Source of the DNA: Didymodactylos carnosus
Lineage: Eukaryota; Rotifera; Eurotatoria; Philodinida; Philodinidae
Direction: 5' to 3'
Assembly: GCA_905250885.1 (NCBI GenBank)
Contig: CAJNOQ010000050.1
Coordinates: 26,328-90,327, forward strand
Length of the DNA stretch: 64,000 nucleotides
Shown: positions 1 through 12,520 of the stretch, in pieces
How positions within the stretch are numbered: position 1 is the stretch's first letter
Layout: every line of letters begins with the position of its first letter
Made by a program: the position numbers and the translations under genes
The notes under the pieces: model-generated
Databases searched by the model: none
What the model saw: only the letters and a program-made list of their open reading frames with translations
What the model was told of the DNA's origin: nothing

Positions 1-100
1 TTTGAAATATGAAATTAATTGCAATTTCATAATTCACAAAGAGCAGATGGACAGAGTATTATCCTGAGAAAAAAAAGTTTGAAAATATTTTCGTCATAAT

Positions 101-1674
101 CTAATCATCATCACTCTTTGAATCGGATTTGTCAGCATCACATTGTCTTATTGAAGATGAACATTCCAATGATGGTAATAAATTATTTCTAAAACAAATA
201 AAATTTTGTCTTTAATTTTTCTCTGCTTATGAAGTAGTTATCGTTGAACGATATTCAAAAAAAAATCACATCTTACTCTAACAGAAGATTTTCTATATCA
301 CTTGGATAAAACTCATCACCAAATTCATTTGTTAATGACACAAAATTTCCAAGAATTTTCCCCTCACGATAAACAAGAATTGCTGGACAACCAGTTGCAA
401 TCTACAACAAGAAGAAGAAAATATACAATGTTGAATAGTAACAGTAAATCACTTACAAATTTTCGGCTTAATTCGGCATCTGATGCTTGGATACGACAGA
501 ATTTGACCAATGAATATTGCTCAGCTAATACATGAAAGCAAGTATTCATCGTTTTACAAGCAGGTTTTGACTAAAACACAAGGATAATTAGTTTATAAAT
601 TCAATTAATTAAAACATCTTAAGAACCAAATGAATTGTGATTATTATGTTAGATTTTCTTTCACTCAGTTTTGAAGAGTATAAAATGATGATAAGGATAA
701 ATTTAGCTTTCCAGATAAGTCAAACTATTGTTTCAAATTTTATATTTAACAGCATAAATTCTCTTACCTCTTCGTAAATGTGAACAACTACCGTAACATT
801 TTTATTTTCCTTATCGATAGCATGCGTATATTCATCCCTTGTTAGTTGAATTACTTTACCAAAGCGGGGTCTAAAATATATTATGTTCAATAATAAATAC
901 AACTAAATTAGCATACATCAACAATAGTACATTGGATGATTTAATTTTCTTGCGCACTTACGCATTACTTATTCGATGTTGTATTTCATTCATGAGTTTT
1001 GCACGATATTCTTTAAGAAACTCGTCTTCTGCGTCAAAAAATTCATCATCTAAATCATCTTTAGCTGCTTCATTTTTTTGTCTCTCTTGATCACGTTCTT
1101 CATCAAGCTATAATTTCAAGTTGGCAATATAAACAGTTGCAAATAAAGAAATCGTTCTTTAAAATAACCTTACGTGTGATCGACAAGATAGAGATAATTT
1201 TTTTATTAGTTCAGCCTTCTCTTTCTCTTGATTATTTCGATTTTCTGTTTCTAGTTGTTTGAAACGTTGCCAGTCTTGAAGAAGAAACAAACAAAGTAAC
1301 TCATCATATAAACGAAAACTTCATACATACCTTTGATAACACCTTTTGGACCTGTCTACAAGTGAAACGATAAATTAACAGTAAGAACATAATGATTTAG
1401 AAAGTAGAATAACTTCTACTTACATTTTCTGTGAAATTACTTTGGCTACGATAACTTTCTAATTCAGCGTCTGGTATAAATTTTGAACCACGACAGTTTG
1501 TTTGTTTTTCATCGTCTGATTTTGATGGAGAATCATCTATATAATCAAAATGTGAATATTTTTTATAAACAAACATACTATCTAGTATTTTGCAGCATTA
1601 CCTTCGTCTTCGGATGAACTGCTGCAATAATTTTGTAATTTTTCACCAAGAATACGATCGTCTAAAGTCACCAT
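101..1674 (-). CDS. PDCL: Phosducin-like protein (PDCL), nine exons
   Basis: Cytosolic thioredoxin-fold co-chaperone; family members work with the CCT chaperonin to fold G-protein beta subunits. Exons on the minus strand: 1674-1602, 1536-1424, 1355-1331, 1274-1174, 1107-962, 870-768, 570-457, 401-277, 188-101. All have GT-AG ends and matching phases and give about 295 aa, close to vertebrate PDCL. The N-terminus reads MVTLDDRILGEKLQ followed by an acidic Ser stretch, as in PDCL. Next come the TGPKGVI and DWRRF-like (DWQRFKQLE) blocks and the helical LIKKLSLSCRSH segment. The thioredoxin-like half contains RPRFGKVIQL, VVVHIYEE, VKFCRIQAS, CPAILVYREGKILGNFV and DEFYPSDIENLL. The tail ends in Ser/Asp and a stop at 103-101. 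Start chosen at the ATG that matches the family N-terminus. Orthology is firm; PDCL rather than phosducin is judged from the N-terminus. Confidence 0.95.
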
Positions 1675-2358
1675 CTAAAAAAGAAGAATGCACAATGCCG
1701 AAAAACGTTTTTTATGCCTTCATAAAAATGTAGCGATAAATTACAATATGTTCTCTTGATTATGACGAGGAGGTAACTTCTTACAGTTTGACATGCGTCT
1801 TAAATAGTTGTCAACAGACACATACCACGAAAAGGCAGTTTCATATCAGCGATCTCAGCTTATCCACCATCTAATGCGACGTAAAAGAATTGCTTAAAGG
1901 TATAGTTTCACGAAAAGCCGCGACACTTTTCAGTCATGTCAGAGTAAGAAGCTTTTACTTATTAAAAAAAAGATTCATCAGGAACATTAGGTGTTCTGAA
2001 TTTGTTTCCCTACTACCTTTTTGCTCTCATTCCAAGTATGAGTGTTGAGAAATTTCAGCTTTGCTGAATGGATTCACTAACAAGTGAGATCATTATAGTT
2101 CTTCGATCTGTAACATGAGTTTTACTGCACAAAATGTTACAAAACAAAAATTCACAGAAGGTAAACAAAATGAAGCACAAAAAAAGTACTTGAATCTGCT
2201 TGACGTTTTGTAAAGAAAAATTGAAAAGTGCTGTTTTGAAACTGATAGGCACTCACAGATCAACAATACCTGGTGTTTTTCCTAATTGCTGACTGTGAAC
2301 TGAGAGAAAGAGGAAGATACACGTTAGCTGAGGAAGAATCTGTACTCAAGATATGGAA

Positions 2359-3031
2359 TCAGAGTTGCCAGATGGTCCGCATTTTGCGGACAAATTCCGC
2401 TTTCTGTAGTTTTTTCCGCAGTGTCCGCTTTTCGAGGATTTTTTGTTCTTGTCCTTTGAAGATTTTTGCATTTTCTCATAAAAAGCTTGGCGCCTTCAGC
2501 GGCTGAATGATCTTTTAGAACAATTCTTTTGCAGCTTTTATAAAACAGATGCGCACTGTTTTAGGAACTAAATCAGAAATTTGTCCCGAAAGTGAGCGGT
2601 AACACAAAAACATTAGCTTGTCTCAAGTGCTGCTGAAACGGAGTGTGAAAAATAGTGAAATACTAAATCTTCGAGGAAGGCAACTCGGTCAGAAAATCGT
2701 AACCATTAAGTGCTGTTGTAGCCGGGAAAGTTTCGAATTAACTATTATCCTGCCATACATAAATGTTGAAATTTATGACGGCTGATCAAAAACGTGGATC
2801 CACAAAAATCCAATAGCAATTCAAATTGGAATTTAAATGATGTTTTATACTTCTTTTGCGTTTCTTAGATGGAACCGCCATAAAGCGCTCGATAATTTTT
2901 TTGATATACCTTCGTTTGGTGAAAAATGCGTTTCCGCTTTTATTCCGCATTTTGGAAAAAAAATTCCACTTTTTTCCGCTTTTTCGCCTTTTTTATTTCG
3001 CTTTTCTGACCTAAGCATCTGGCATCTCTGC
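2359..3031. mobile_element. MITE-like element, AGAGTTGCCAGATG termini, copy 1
   Basis: The left end at 2361 reads agagttgccagatg and the right end at 3016-3029 is its inverted complement with one mismatch. A 6-bp repeat, atggaa, lies immediately outside both ends (2353-2358 and 3032-3037), fitting a target-site duplication. The inside has repeated TTCCGC/GCGGAA words and no transposase frame. The left subterminal part (GGTCCGCATTTTGCGGACAAATTCCG) is related to one end of the copy at 27 kb, and the right subterminal part to its other end. A non-autonomous DNA transposon is likely; superfamily not assigned. Confidence 0.7.
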
Positions 3032-5183
3032 ATGGAACGTATATAAGGTTCCATAGTCACAAAAATATTCGCCATTATCCTCGGTCATACTTCGGAAAAA
3101 TTCATGTATAATTTTCTTGGAATTATAGCAAACTACCAGGATGAGAGCCAGACAGTAATTTACTTTTTATTTGCCTGAATTTGTCGGAGAAATACAGAAA
3201 TAATAAAATTATTGAATAAAGATGTCACTATCCGTCAGCAGACAGTACAGGTCAGTAATGCCAGGAATATCGTAGGACCTGAACTTGAAAATTTACATCA
3301 TAGTCATCTTTTTATTGTTTATTAATTTTTTGCCAAACGAAAAATGTCGAATGAAAGAAAGAAACCAAAACAAAATTACAAGATAAAATGATAAATCATA
3401 ATATAGTGTTGGATTGACTCAATCGCTTACCTTCACTTTAAAATAATTAATCTTTGATGACACATCAGTAACTATACTCTACTGGATTAGATGGTTTTTC
3501 ATGGGTTCTCTTGACAATCGAGAAAGAAACAGGTGACTCTAGTGACATGAGCTTTTAACATTTAGTTAGAGTTAAAGTATCTTGGACAATTAATATGGCG
3601 ATTTATGTCCAATCATATTGTTGTAATTAACAATACGCTTGTGTTTTTTGCTAAGCTGAATGTAACTGTGCCATTTAGCAGTGAATTAACAACGAGAGAA
3701 ATATTTTGAAAAGGCTAGTCTGTTTGTAACGCCTTCAAAATGGTACTATGACAACATGAAAGTGAAATATTAAGCTGATTTTGATATTTTTTAAGGAATA
3801 AGATATTTTCTGATTAATTTCATTAAACTGTTTCATAAATGATACATTTTTAGCGGAAATTCGAGAGAGAACAAGTTTTCAGCTGCTGCATCTAAAAGAT
3901 GTTATTCTCTGAATTTTTGACGTATTGGTAAATCCTTAACCTTTCTGTTCCTTTTTAAAGTTTAATGGAGGACTGTCTTTGGCGGAAAAAATTGACGCGT
4001 AGCCAAAACATGCATTGAAGGCTATTTAGCTTAGAGCAGGAATGACGGCGGTTCGAAGCTAAACTTATCAGTAAGGATAGGCTAGACCGGAGCTCTGGCC
4101 CAAACAGTCATAACGTACGTTAATTAAGAATTTGTAGGATAGAAAAAGAAGCGTTACTAGTTTTCCTCAATTGCAGCAGATAACATCCTTACAAAGCACT
4201 GCCCTAAATGATCTAAAGATTGTATTACACTGGTTGTTACCCCTTTGTAGAATAGTTTCTATTAGTCATATTCATTTTCAATGTTGTCATTGTCGTTTCG
4301 ACTAGGTTGTATAAAACGAAGCCTTCTCGATTATACGTAAGAATGACAGGAAGTATAGAAATTCTGATCACCTGTGTTTCTTAAATCTTTTTTAGATATT
4401 AATTAGTTTAATGCCGCAAAAACTACTCATAGTGAATTTATATTTAACAGATACTCACTGTATTGTTACACACCTAGTTTCTCAAGCAAAAGTTTTCATA
4501 CCAAATGAATTGCAAAGTTTTATAACTTTATTTATGTAATTAAAATGATGGATTGTTACGGTACAAAGCAGTTTAATGTATTGAACAATGAACAACAAAA
4601 CCGAACGAAGTTAGTAAAGATTTGATAATGCTTTAAATGAAGTAAAAGCTATGTGAAACTAGATTAGACCATCTATTGTCTTCTTGAGTATTTACTATTT
4701 TATTCGTTTAGTTATTATCTGTGGACGTTCAAATTTCTATTAATAAAAATGGCATTGCATAATTGCATATAATATACTAGAGATACAGTATTGAGGTCAA
4801 TATTCACTAGGTAGTGTTGAAAAAAATTTCTGTCGTCGCGAAGATTGATGATTATTTTAATGACAGACATCAATTTTTGCTTCTTCTACTTAAAGATGGA
4901 GATATACTCCGGGAACTTTTACTTATTTGAAATGTTCGTGATCGCTCAAACCTTCACTGTAGCTGATTACTTTCCTAGCCAGTACGACCTCAGTACTATA
5001 TTTTCTGTTGATTCATATGCATTTTTTTCGAGGTAGACTATCAAAGATCACAGCACAGTGAGCATATTTCGTTTACATGAAGCTTTTTTGGTCAAAAATG
5101 GGACTTTTTTGGATAAAATCCACTTTCTATCATTTAGGAGATATTATTCAGCAAAATAAGATTATTGTAAAAAAAAACGTGTT

Positions 5184-5323
5184 TTGGACAAAAAATCCGG
5201 AGGGCCGTATCACGAAAAAACTTAAGTCACACTTAAGTGTATAAACTTAGCACGTAAGTGCACATAACGAAGAGGTAAGTTTTTTTGTGATACGGCCCCC
5301 TAAAGCCCAAATTTTTTGTCAAA
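5184..5323. mobile_element. Small fold-back element, core GGGCCGTATCAC
   Basis: A core arm agggccgtatcacgaaaaaact at 5201-5222 is mirrored by taagtttttttgtgatacggccc at 5276-5298. The outer flanks ttggacaaaaaat (5184) and attttttgtcaaa (5311-5323) also pair. There is no coding potential. Consistent with a tiny MITE or hairpin-forming insertion. Confidence 0.6.
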
Positions 5324-7842
5324 AAATTTGACTGCTAGAAATAATCTATTTTAATAATTATCGGTATAAGTGTAGTACAAATAGAAGAACTTACATACAA
5401 AGTTTGACCTAGTTTGAATTTGGGCGGAATAAGACGCTGATCATTATGATCATTATATTGATCACAATTGTACAAAAACTAATTAGATAAGGGACTGTTT
5501 TTATTCCTCTGGTTGTTTAAGTCCAAGAAACGAAATTCGTTCGCTGTTGGATACTCGAAAGGGTCTAGAGTTAGAATCCGTTTCGCTTTCATTTATAACA
5601 TTGTTGAATTTAATAGAAAAAAATTTTACGTTGTAAACTGGAAATGGAGAATTTTTTTACTACAAAAAAAGTACAATTTGGCTGACTATTAGCTCATGAA
5701 AAGAAATCAATACAATCCTATTGAAAAATTTTTACATATGACCGTGGAAACATACCTCCAAGTCTCCTCTTTCATATGGTGAAAATCAGAAAAAAATCCG
5801 AAAAAAATCTATCTCTTCGTTCTTGAGCTATTCGAAAAATGGGCACGGGTACCGTAATTTGAAAAGAACAATAGTAATTATTGTCAAGTCAGAAGTCTTG
5901 ACTAATAGATGCTTTAGGCTCCTCGCTACATTATATGGTAATGTACAGAACGTATTTATTTGTGTAAAGAACTTACATAAAAAGATTGTTTGAATATGCA
6001 GAGCTTTGAACGAAAGACTCTTGTAATTAGAAAATCTTTCTTTATCATCACCTGCAGTTTCATCTCACTATTTTTCTATACATTGTATGGATTTAGAACA
6101 CTTTTCAATGTATTAAGTCTGAAATATTCTACTCATATCTAAACTCAACGGCTTTATTAATACTTTAAAATTAATTCCTTCAACTTTTTCCTTCCAAATA
6201 AAAAATCTATATGAAAAATGAATAATGTATATTTGTCGAAGAGTAACTTTACCAAAGAGTAAAAAGAAGAAATTGTTAATTATAGATCTATCATTCTTTG
6301 TCCTTCTACGTTTGGCATATGTGACGCTTTTTGTGATGATCTTCAAATTTCTTAAAAGAATGTTTTTTATTTTCATCTCGCGTTGGAGTCATTTTTACAT
6401 AACTTTCTGTCCTTTATACTTTTTTTCTTTCTTTATTGACTAACTGCTGCCGTTTTTTAATAAACACAGAGGAGAACTGATCTTTTTTATCGATGAAAAA
6501 GAAACCCGGTGACATTGAAACACATTTAGTGTCGATATGTGTTTATACTATATTTTTTTTATAACTATCGCTTCTCACATGTAAAAATGACAAATACTTT
6601 TTTGATATATGTCATAAGTGAAAAAAAAAAGTAGAAAAAATCTATAACAAGTTTTTTCTAAAATAAAGTGACGGGGGCTGTGATGAAATTTATTTTGTAT
6701 GTCCATTCAAATTTTCTTCACTATATTATTTTTCTTACCTTTTTGTGCTTTTTTTTGTATTTAATCACTCTACACGCACAAACCAAAGAAAAAAAATCTA
6801 AATTATCCATTTTCACTAGAATAGAAAATAATATATTAGTGCAAATATAGATCTTTTTCTTATGAAAATAGAATTGTGTTCTATTTTGGTAAAGACAATA
6901 TTATATAATTAGTAATTAGGGCTTTTAGTCATTGATATTTGAATCAATGAGTAGAACGAATCTTATAGTAAACGTTATATTTGGTGAAATGATCTTCTCA
7001 TTAAAACGAAAAAATCTAAAGAAAGACAAACTCGTTATTACTTCGCAACATTAGAGGAGTGCAGATTAATTCTAATTTTTCTATGACTAGGGTATAAAGT
7101 TGTAGGGTAAGATTACAGAATATACTATTCAGAAAGACTTTATACGTTAATGAACAGAAAGCATACTAGTTAGTCATACTGGTATGAATAAATATATCTC
7201 TTGTGGTGTTGTCATTGAACTATCACCTGTTTTGTACCCGAAAATGTGAAGTTTTATATGTTTCTCTTGTGAATTATACATCAAAACGTATTAATAAATT
7301 TAAAAAACAAATTCAGTGGTCTAGAAGCCTTTTTAGATTAAAGTTGGGTAAAGTTCGTTTAAAAAGTTTTTCTAATCGTGTATAACATACGTAAATATCT
7401 TATACAAGACATCTCTAACAAATATTAAGAGTGTGTATTAATCTCTTTATCATATTCTTTGTTAAATCAGCATCAAGTGTAAGTGGCAAAAGAGCTGAAA
7501 GGAGGTTCCGCGTTGAATATTACAGCTCTGCCGTTTCTATTTGAATTATGTATAATCAACAACCATGTTAGGTTTATCTGTACGCTTATGCGCTTCTTAT
7601 TGTATTATCCTTTATCATTTCGTGTAAAACCCTTGATTAACCACTGTTTTATTGGAAATATGAAAACTAATTTAGTTTGTATGGTATATAGTACCATAGT
7701 ATTTCTAATAGTAATGTAGTACGAGATATGTCAATCATTAAATGCTTTGCTTGTGCTGCATATTTAAGGACAGATGCTATCGACATTTTTTAAAACATTT
7801 TTTCACCTTTATTTTTTATATTAATTTTTTTTTTCATTTTAG

Positions 7843-8749
7843 ATGCGTAATCCATATGGTGATACTTTCAATGATATTACCATAGATCTACGTGGTGGCG
7901 ATGATGCTAGTGGAAACAATTATCGAGAAAATGGATATGATGTTGATTCCACATCTGCAGCCTCTTTTATTGCTCGACAATCAAGATATAGTGGTATGCT
8001 GAATGATAAAGATAATTGATAAGAGTTCACATAACATATGTTGTCATGTTTTTCTTTGCTTTGCTTAGCATACCCTCAGGTACGTCCGACAAATCCTTTG
8101 TATGCTAGTCAATCTACATTAAAAACACAACCATCAAATCGGCAAAGTTCTTCTCAAACTTCAGCCGCATTAGTAGCACGTCGACAAAAATTCAATCCGC
8201 AAGAACCAAGAAGACCCAGCGATTGGAGATGGTTCGCTATTTTATGTATTATATTATTTTTTCCTACAGGTAAAGCTTTTCTTATTATTAACGAAATAGA
8301 ACAAGGAAGAAAAATTTTACTGTACAATAATTAGATACGTTTTCTGGTAATCTCTAATATTTCTATCTAGTGATATTTTTCTTTCAATAAAATTTACTTC
8401 TCTATCACAATTTTTGAAATTAATGAGTTTCACGTGAAAAAGTCGTTGAGTAATTTATTGATCTAAATGAATAGATAGTTACAATCTTTCTTAGCCTTAA
8501 AGCGTGCTGCTTATTTACATCAACTTTTATTCATTATATAATTTTGTTCTGTATGTGTTTGTTTTAGGCTTGTTTGCATTTGCATTTGCCAGAAAGGCTC
8601 AGAACAAATTTTACGATGGTTTTGTCACTGAATCTCATAAATTAAATAAACGAGCACTGATACTATGTATTGTATCTATATTATGTGGAGTTGGCCTTAT
8701 TATCGGATTACTATTTGCGTTCGACACTTGGCCTCGAACCAATGGTTGA
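7843..8749 (+). CDS. CD225/dispanin family two-pass membrane protein
   Basis: Three exons, 7843-7993, 8069-8269 and 8568-8749, join in phase to 177 aa. The first about 100 residues are polar and disordered (Ser, Asn, Gln, Pro). The CD225 domain follows: DWRWFAILCIILFFPTG, then GLFAFAFARKAQNKFYDG, a basic loop (SHKLNKRAL) and a second membrane segment, ILCIVSILCGVGLIIG. This is the layout of dispanins (IFITM, TMEM233, TRARG1 and PRRT2 relatives), which sit in plasma or endosomal membranes and affect fusion or trafficking. The subfamily cannot be decided. The ATG lies directly after a polypyrimidine-AG acceptor, so a 5' untranslated exon or one more upstream coding exon is likely. A poly(A) signal AATAAA is at 9022-9027. 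Confidence 0.82.
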
Positions 8750-10090
8750 ATACAATATCATATGTTATTTATACATATATTTTATACGTATTTTTTTATT
8801 CTATTCGTGTCAATCTAAGCTGTATTCGACTGAACAAAGAAAAGCATGTTTATTTCGCTTTACATGTTACAGATGCCATTGCAATGCAATCTCATTATAA
8901 ATTAACTAATCACAGAGTTTAGGACAGTACAGGGAATTTTAGTGTTATATCGATAGTCATTGTACGATGTATGAATGAATTATTTTTACACGAATACAAT
9001 ATAGTTCCGGTTAAGATCAGCAATAAAGTTTTTCTATTTTTTATTACTGAAAATTTATTAAGATTGCTTTCACTTCATTTCTCTTGTTCTGATAAATTTT
9101 GTATGTATTTTCTATTTTCATGGTACGTTTTTTCTTCATTTTATCAGTATGTTGCTAATGAACTAACTTTTCGTTTGAGTATATCTACTGGTATTTCACT
9201 CTCGACTATGTTCGATGCTTTTTGTTCATTTACATCGCCTTTAAAGAGGAAGCGGTGAAAAATGTTAATACTATACATATTTTTGAAAATAGTAAGCATG
9301 CCATATAATATAAAACTGTTTCCGTCCTGCATATAGTAATCCAGTATAGAAAGATAGAAGCCAAATATCTGTCGACTAATAACACAGTAACAAATATAAC
9401 TGTGTTAAATTATTTCTTTTTCTTTTATACGATCTAGTGTTAAAACAAGTTTTATTTATGATTTTCGTGAAGAATTTTTATTTTACTTTATTAATACTCA
9501 TTTTTCATTAAATAATGTCAAAAGCTCTAAAGAAAATTTCTCTCACAAGTCATTGCTACACTACTATTTTCCCTTAAATAACTAATTTGTTTTCTACACT
9601 TTTTCTTCTTTTTATTGTGACTAATTGTTTGGGCTAGTTTTCTGAGATATTTCTATAGATAACATTGTGTTAGATATTTATTGCTTTTAGTAGACAATTA
9701 CACGATGAATTAACATTAATGTTTGTTAAACTAACACTTTCGTTTTGTAGACACTAATAACTAGCCACAATTAGAAAACACTTATACGATCTGTGTTCAA
9801 ATATCTGATTTGTTTAGCCGTTTTGTGTTCCCAATCTCTTCGCCGTCTCAAGCAGAAGAATCATAGCACCTACATCACTGAAGAATACGTATATTTAAAA
9901 CTGAAGGTAATTTCTCATTCAAACAATTTCAAGCTAGAAGGAAATGAATTACACTTCACGAGATTTATTTTTTCGTTTTCTTTTCTGAATTGTTTGTATT
10001 CACATGTAATTCAAATAATCTGCTGAAAATAAAATTGAACTCATATTTTTGTAGATTTCGTGCGACGTTAATTCTCACAAAAAATAAAAT
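8750..10090. other. 3' flank of CD225 gene and AT-rich spacer
   Basis: Contains the likely 3' UTR of the CD225 gene up to the AATAAA at 9022. After that it is AT-rich sequence with no supportable exon and no strong inverted repeat. Confidence 0.4.
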
Positions 10091-10091
10091 A

Positions 10092-10388
10092 TGTCTAATA
10101 TTCAAAAGACCATCTATAATTTATTTTTTCGTCGTGCAAGTAAGTTATGAGTGAAATAAAATGAAAAGTACTGTGAAAATATCCGCATGTTGAAAAACAT
10201 TTATTTCCCATTTTTATTTCATTTTAGGCGTTATAGCATTAACAATTGGTGTTGGAGTATTTGGCTATGAACGTGGTATTGAGAAAGCAACAAATTATAT
10301 TTGGGAAAGAAATAATCGTGGTAAATTATGGAAGGAAGTTCAACCATCATTCGTTCCGAAGGCAGATGATGATGCTGAAGATACATAA
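10092..10388 (+). CDS. UQCR10: Cytochrome b-c1 complex subunit 9 (UQCR10/QCR9)
   Basis: Small single-pass subunit of mitochondrial respiratory complex III. Two exons, about 10092-10139 (end uncertain by one base) and 10228-10388, give 69 aa; family members are about 60-65 aa. The match runs the full length: an N-terminal IYNLFFRRAS block, the membrane helix VIALTIGVGVFGYERG, and GKLWKEVQPSF, corresponding to the animal GKLWKHIKHKY block. The C-terminus is a few acidic residues longer than usual (ADDDAEDT). The single intron of about 88 bp interrupts the Ser codon after RRA. Confidence is high despite the size because the family signature is continuous across the splice. Confidence 0.93.
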
Positions 10389-10609
10389 TGATGGCGACGA
10401 CGAATAGCCTCAATCTGACTTAGATTAAGAGAAGAAAAAGAAAGACGAAGATTAGAAATTGACTCCTAGGATTTTTTTTTATTAATCCAACCTGTTCATT
10501 TTTTATATTTTGTTTCACCATTCGACTCCTCATAGATTATTATTATTCTACGTCCATTATAGTTAATCCTTTTAGCAGATATTGCAGCAAACAATTGTTG
10601 TTTTTGCTC

Positions 10610-10615
10610 AATAAA
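10610..10615 (+). terminator. Poly(A) signal for UQCR10
   Basis: AATAAA about 220 bases after the UQCR10 stop, followed by GT/T-rich sequence typical of a cleavage region. Confidence 0.6.
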
Positions 10616-12520
10616 GTGTATCATTTTTCTTTCATATTTGTAAGTCACAATTCTCCTTTAATATAGTTCCATTTCTATTTGAAATCTATAACAGCTCACA
10701 TTTACCGTGGAAAAAACGATCCATTATGTTTTAGATCCTCTTAATATGTCTGTGTGAGACTACTATTATTAAAAAAACTGAACGTACAGTACGTTTTTGG
10801 TCCTAGATTTGTAACTTTGGCTGTGTTCACAAACATTTAAACTTTGAACAAAGTGTATTAGCACGACAATGATTCAAACTAACCTAGAATTTAGCACTAT
10901 TGCAACGAGATTATTAATTGAAAACTTTTAGAATTTTGTGAGTTCTTTCTCGCAAAACTAGGACCCAAGAGCTACAGAAACTAAGAAATTTTCATACTTC
11001 ATACAAGACTATATTCGAACAAATCTGGTCTCGGTCCTGGTTCAGTAAAAACATTTTTTTGATCCCGGTCTTGTAAAAAGTCCCGCGAGACCGGGATCAG
11101 GACAGTCTCCCAGATTTCTAACATATAGTAGAGTTGAAATATATTGCCGTTGGTTTCAATTAGTCGGTAGTTGTGGGAAAGATATAAGTACCTCGGTATA
11201 GCGCTACAAAAGTAGATCTGATCGGATTCACAGAAATTAATATAATGACCGGCAGTTCACTCGTAGTGAGCTCTATGGTACTACTGAAATAGATACACTT
11301 TTTTTATTCCCTGTTCAATGGTATTATTTGAATAAGTTGGAATTTTTCATAATGGCTGAGAAAATTAACACAAAACTGGTACAGTAGATTTCCCATAGTT
11401 GAATATACTAATTTCTTTACAATTAAACTTATTGTCAATAGAAAATTTTGAAATTTGTCGATAAATTTGTAAGCATTAGACATCATAAAACGCTGTCACT
11501 CACGTTATCCTTTTAAATAGGCTATGCTATTTTCGAAAAGTAAATGAAGTATGATGAAACAACTTTTGACTTATTTTATTCAGACAAGACTGAATAGATA
11601 CAGTGGGTCCAATGTTTTCTGGATGAATTGACAATGCAACAGAATCCATGAGTATATTATTAGCATCATTGATGAAATCGATTAAATTGAAACATTTTTT
11701 TATTTATTTATCACTAGAGTACGGCTGGTTTAATAAAAAAATCTAGCAACAATTTTCCTTTATATCAGAAAATTTTCTAATTTTAACAAATTAAATATCA
11801 TCCAACATTAGCAACAGTCTTGTCTCCATCATGCGCTCTCTAATCAAAAAAAAGTAAGAAACGAAAGTAAATTACAGGGATTCAATGACAATAGCAAATA
11901 AAACATGAACAAAGACGTAAATTTCAAAAATATTTGTTCCCGAAAAAAACTAATTAACATATTTAGAGATTTAATATATACAAGACTAAATTTATGGGTG
12001 TTCTTCCTATGTCTACAAAAAAAAAATCTATCGTGAGAAAAATTAACTAACAAGAAACAAAGTGAAAGACGTGGTTATTCTTTTATGTATTAAAAATTTA
12101 AAAAGAAAATTTATTTCTTTGGATGTTTACTTTCTAATTTTTATTTTGAAAATTACCTAGCTGACTTTTACTCATACAATGAAAGATAGTTACAGACTTT
12201 CTATTACATCCGTCTCTAGCTTTTTTGTTTTTTTATTATTCAGACTTGCGTTAAAAAAAAAGATCAACACTGTTACTCATAAAAAATTCTTTGTTGTCAA
12301 CCTACTGGCTAGAAGCAATTCAGACTTTTTTTTGAAAAAAAGCGACGACAATCGAAAAGAAAAAAATGTTTAGTATAAATTAATATCGCAGTGAACGAGA
12401 AAAAAATGACATATTAGATATGTCTCCATGAAAACGAGAAGAAAACTAACATTTTGGATGAGTGTAGAGCGAGTAGAAAACAAACAAACATACAAACAAA
12501 ACTTTATAACAAAAATAAAT
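10616..12520. other. Spacer with one hairpin element
   Basis: No gene found. Holds a fold-back element at 11021-11117 and otherwise AT-rich sequence. The lower end presumably includes the 3' UTR of the glycogen-targeting gene on the minus strand. Confidence 0.4.
11021..11117. mobile_element. Fold-back element made of GGTC/GACC words
   Basis: The left arm aaatctggtctcggtcctgg (11021-11040) pairs with the inverted gaccgggatcaggacagtctcccagattt (11089-11117). The middle repeats the same word (gatcccggtcttg) in both orientations. Confidence 0.55.

Larger units (their letters stand above)
1675..7842. other. Long AT-rich spacer with two inverted-repeat elements
   Basis: No exon chain with splice signals and conserved sequence was found. 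Open frames here are short, Phe/Ile/Lys-rich and typical of AT-rich noncoding DNA. The spacer holds an approximately 673-bp terminal-inverted-repeat element (2359-3031) and a small hairpin element (about 5184-5323). A strong donor-like GTAAGT at 7479 could end a 5' untranslated exon of the CD225 gene that starts at 7843; this is inferred. Confidence 0.5.

Noticed and set aside
6113-6443. Overlapping 87-aa and 72-aa frames on both strands
   Set aside because: Lys/Phe/Ile-rich on opposite strands of the same AT-rich DNA; typical chance frames.
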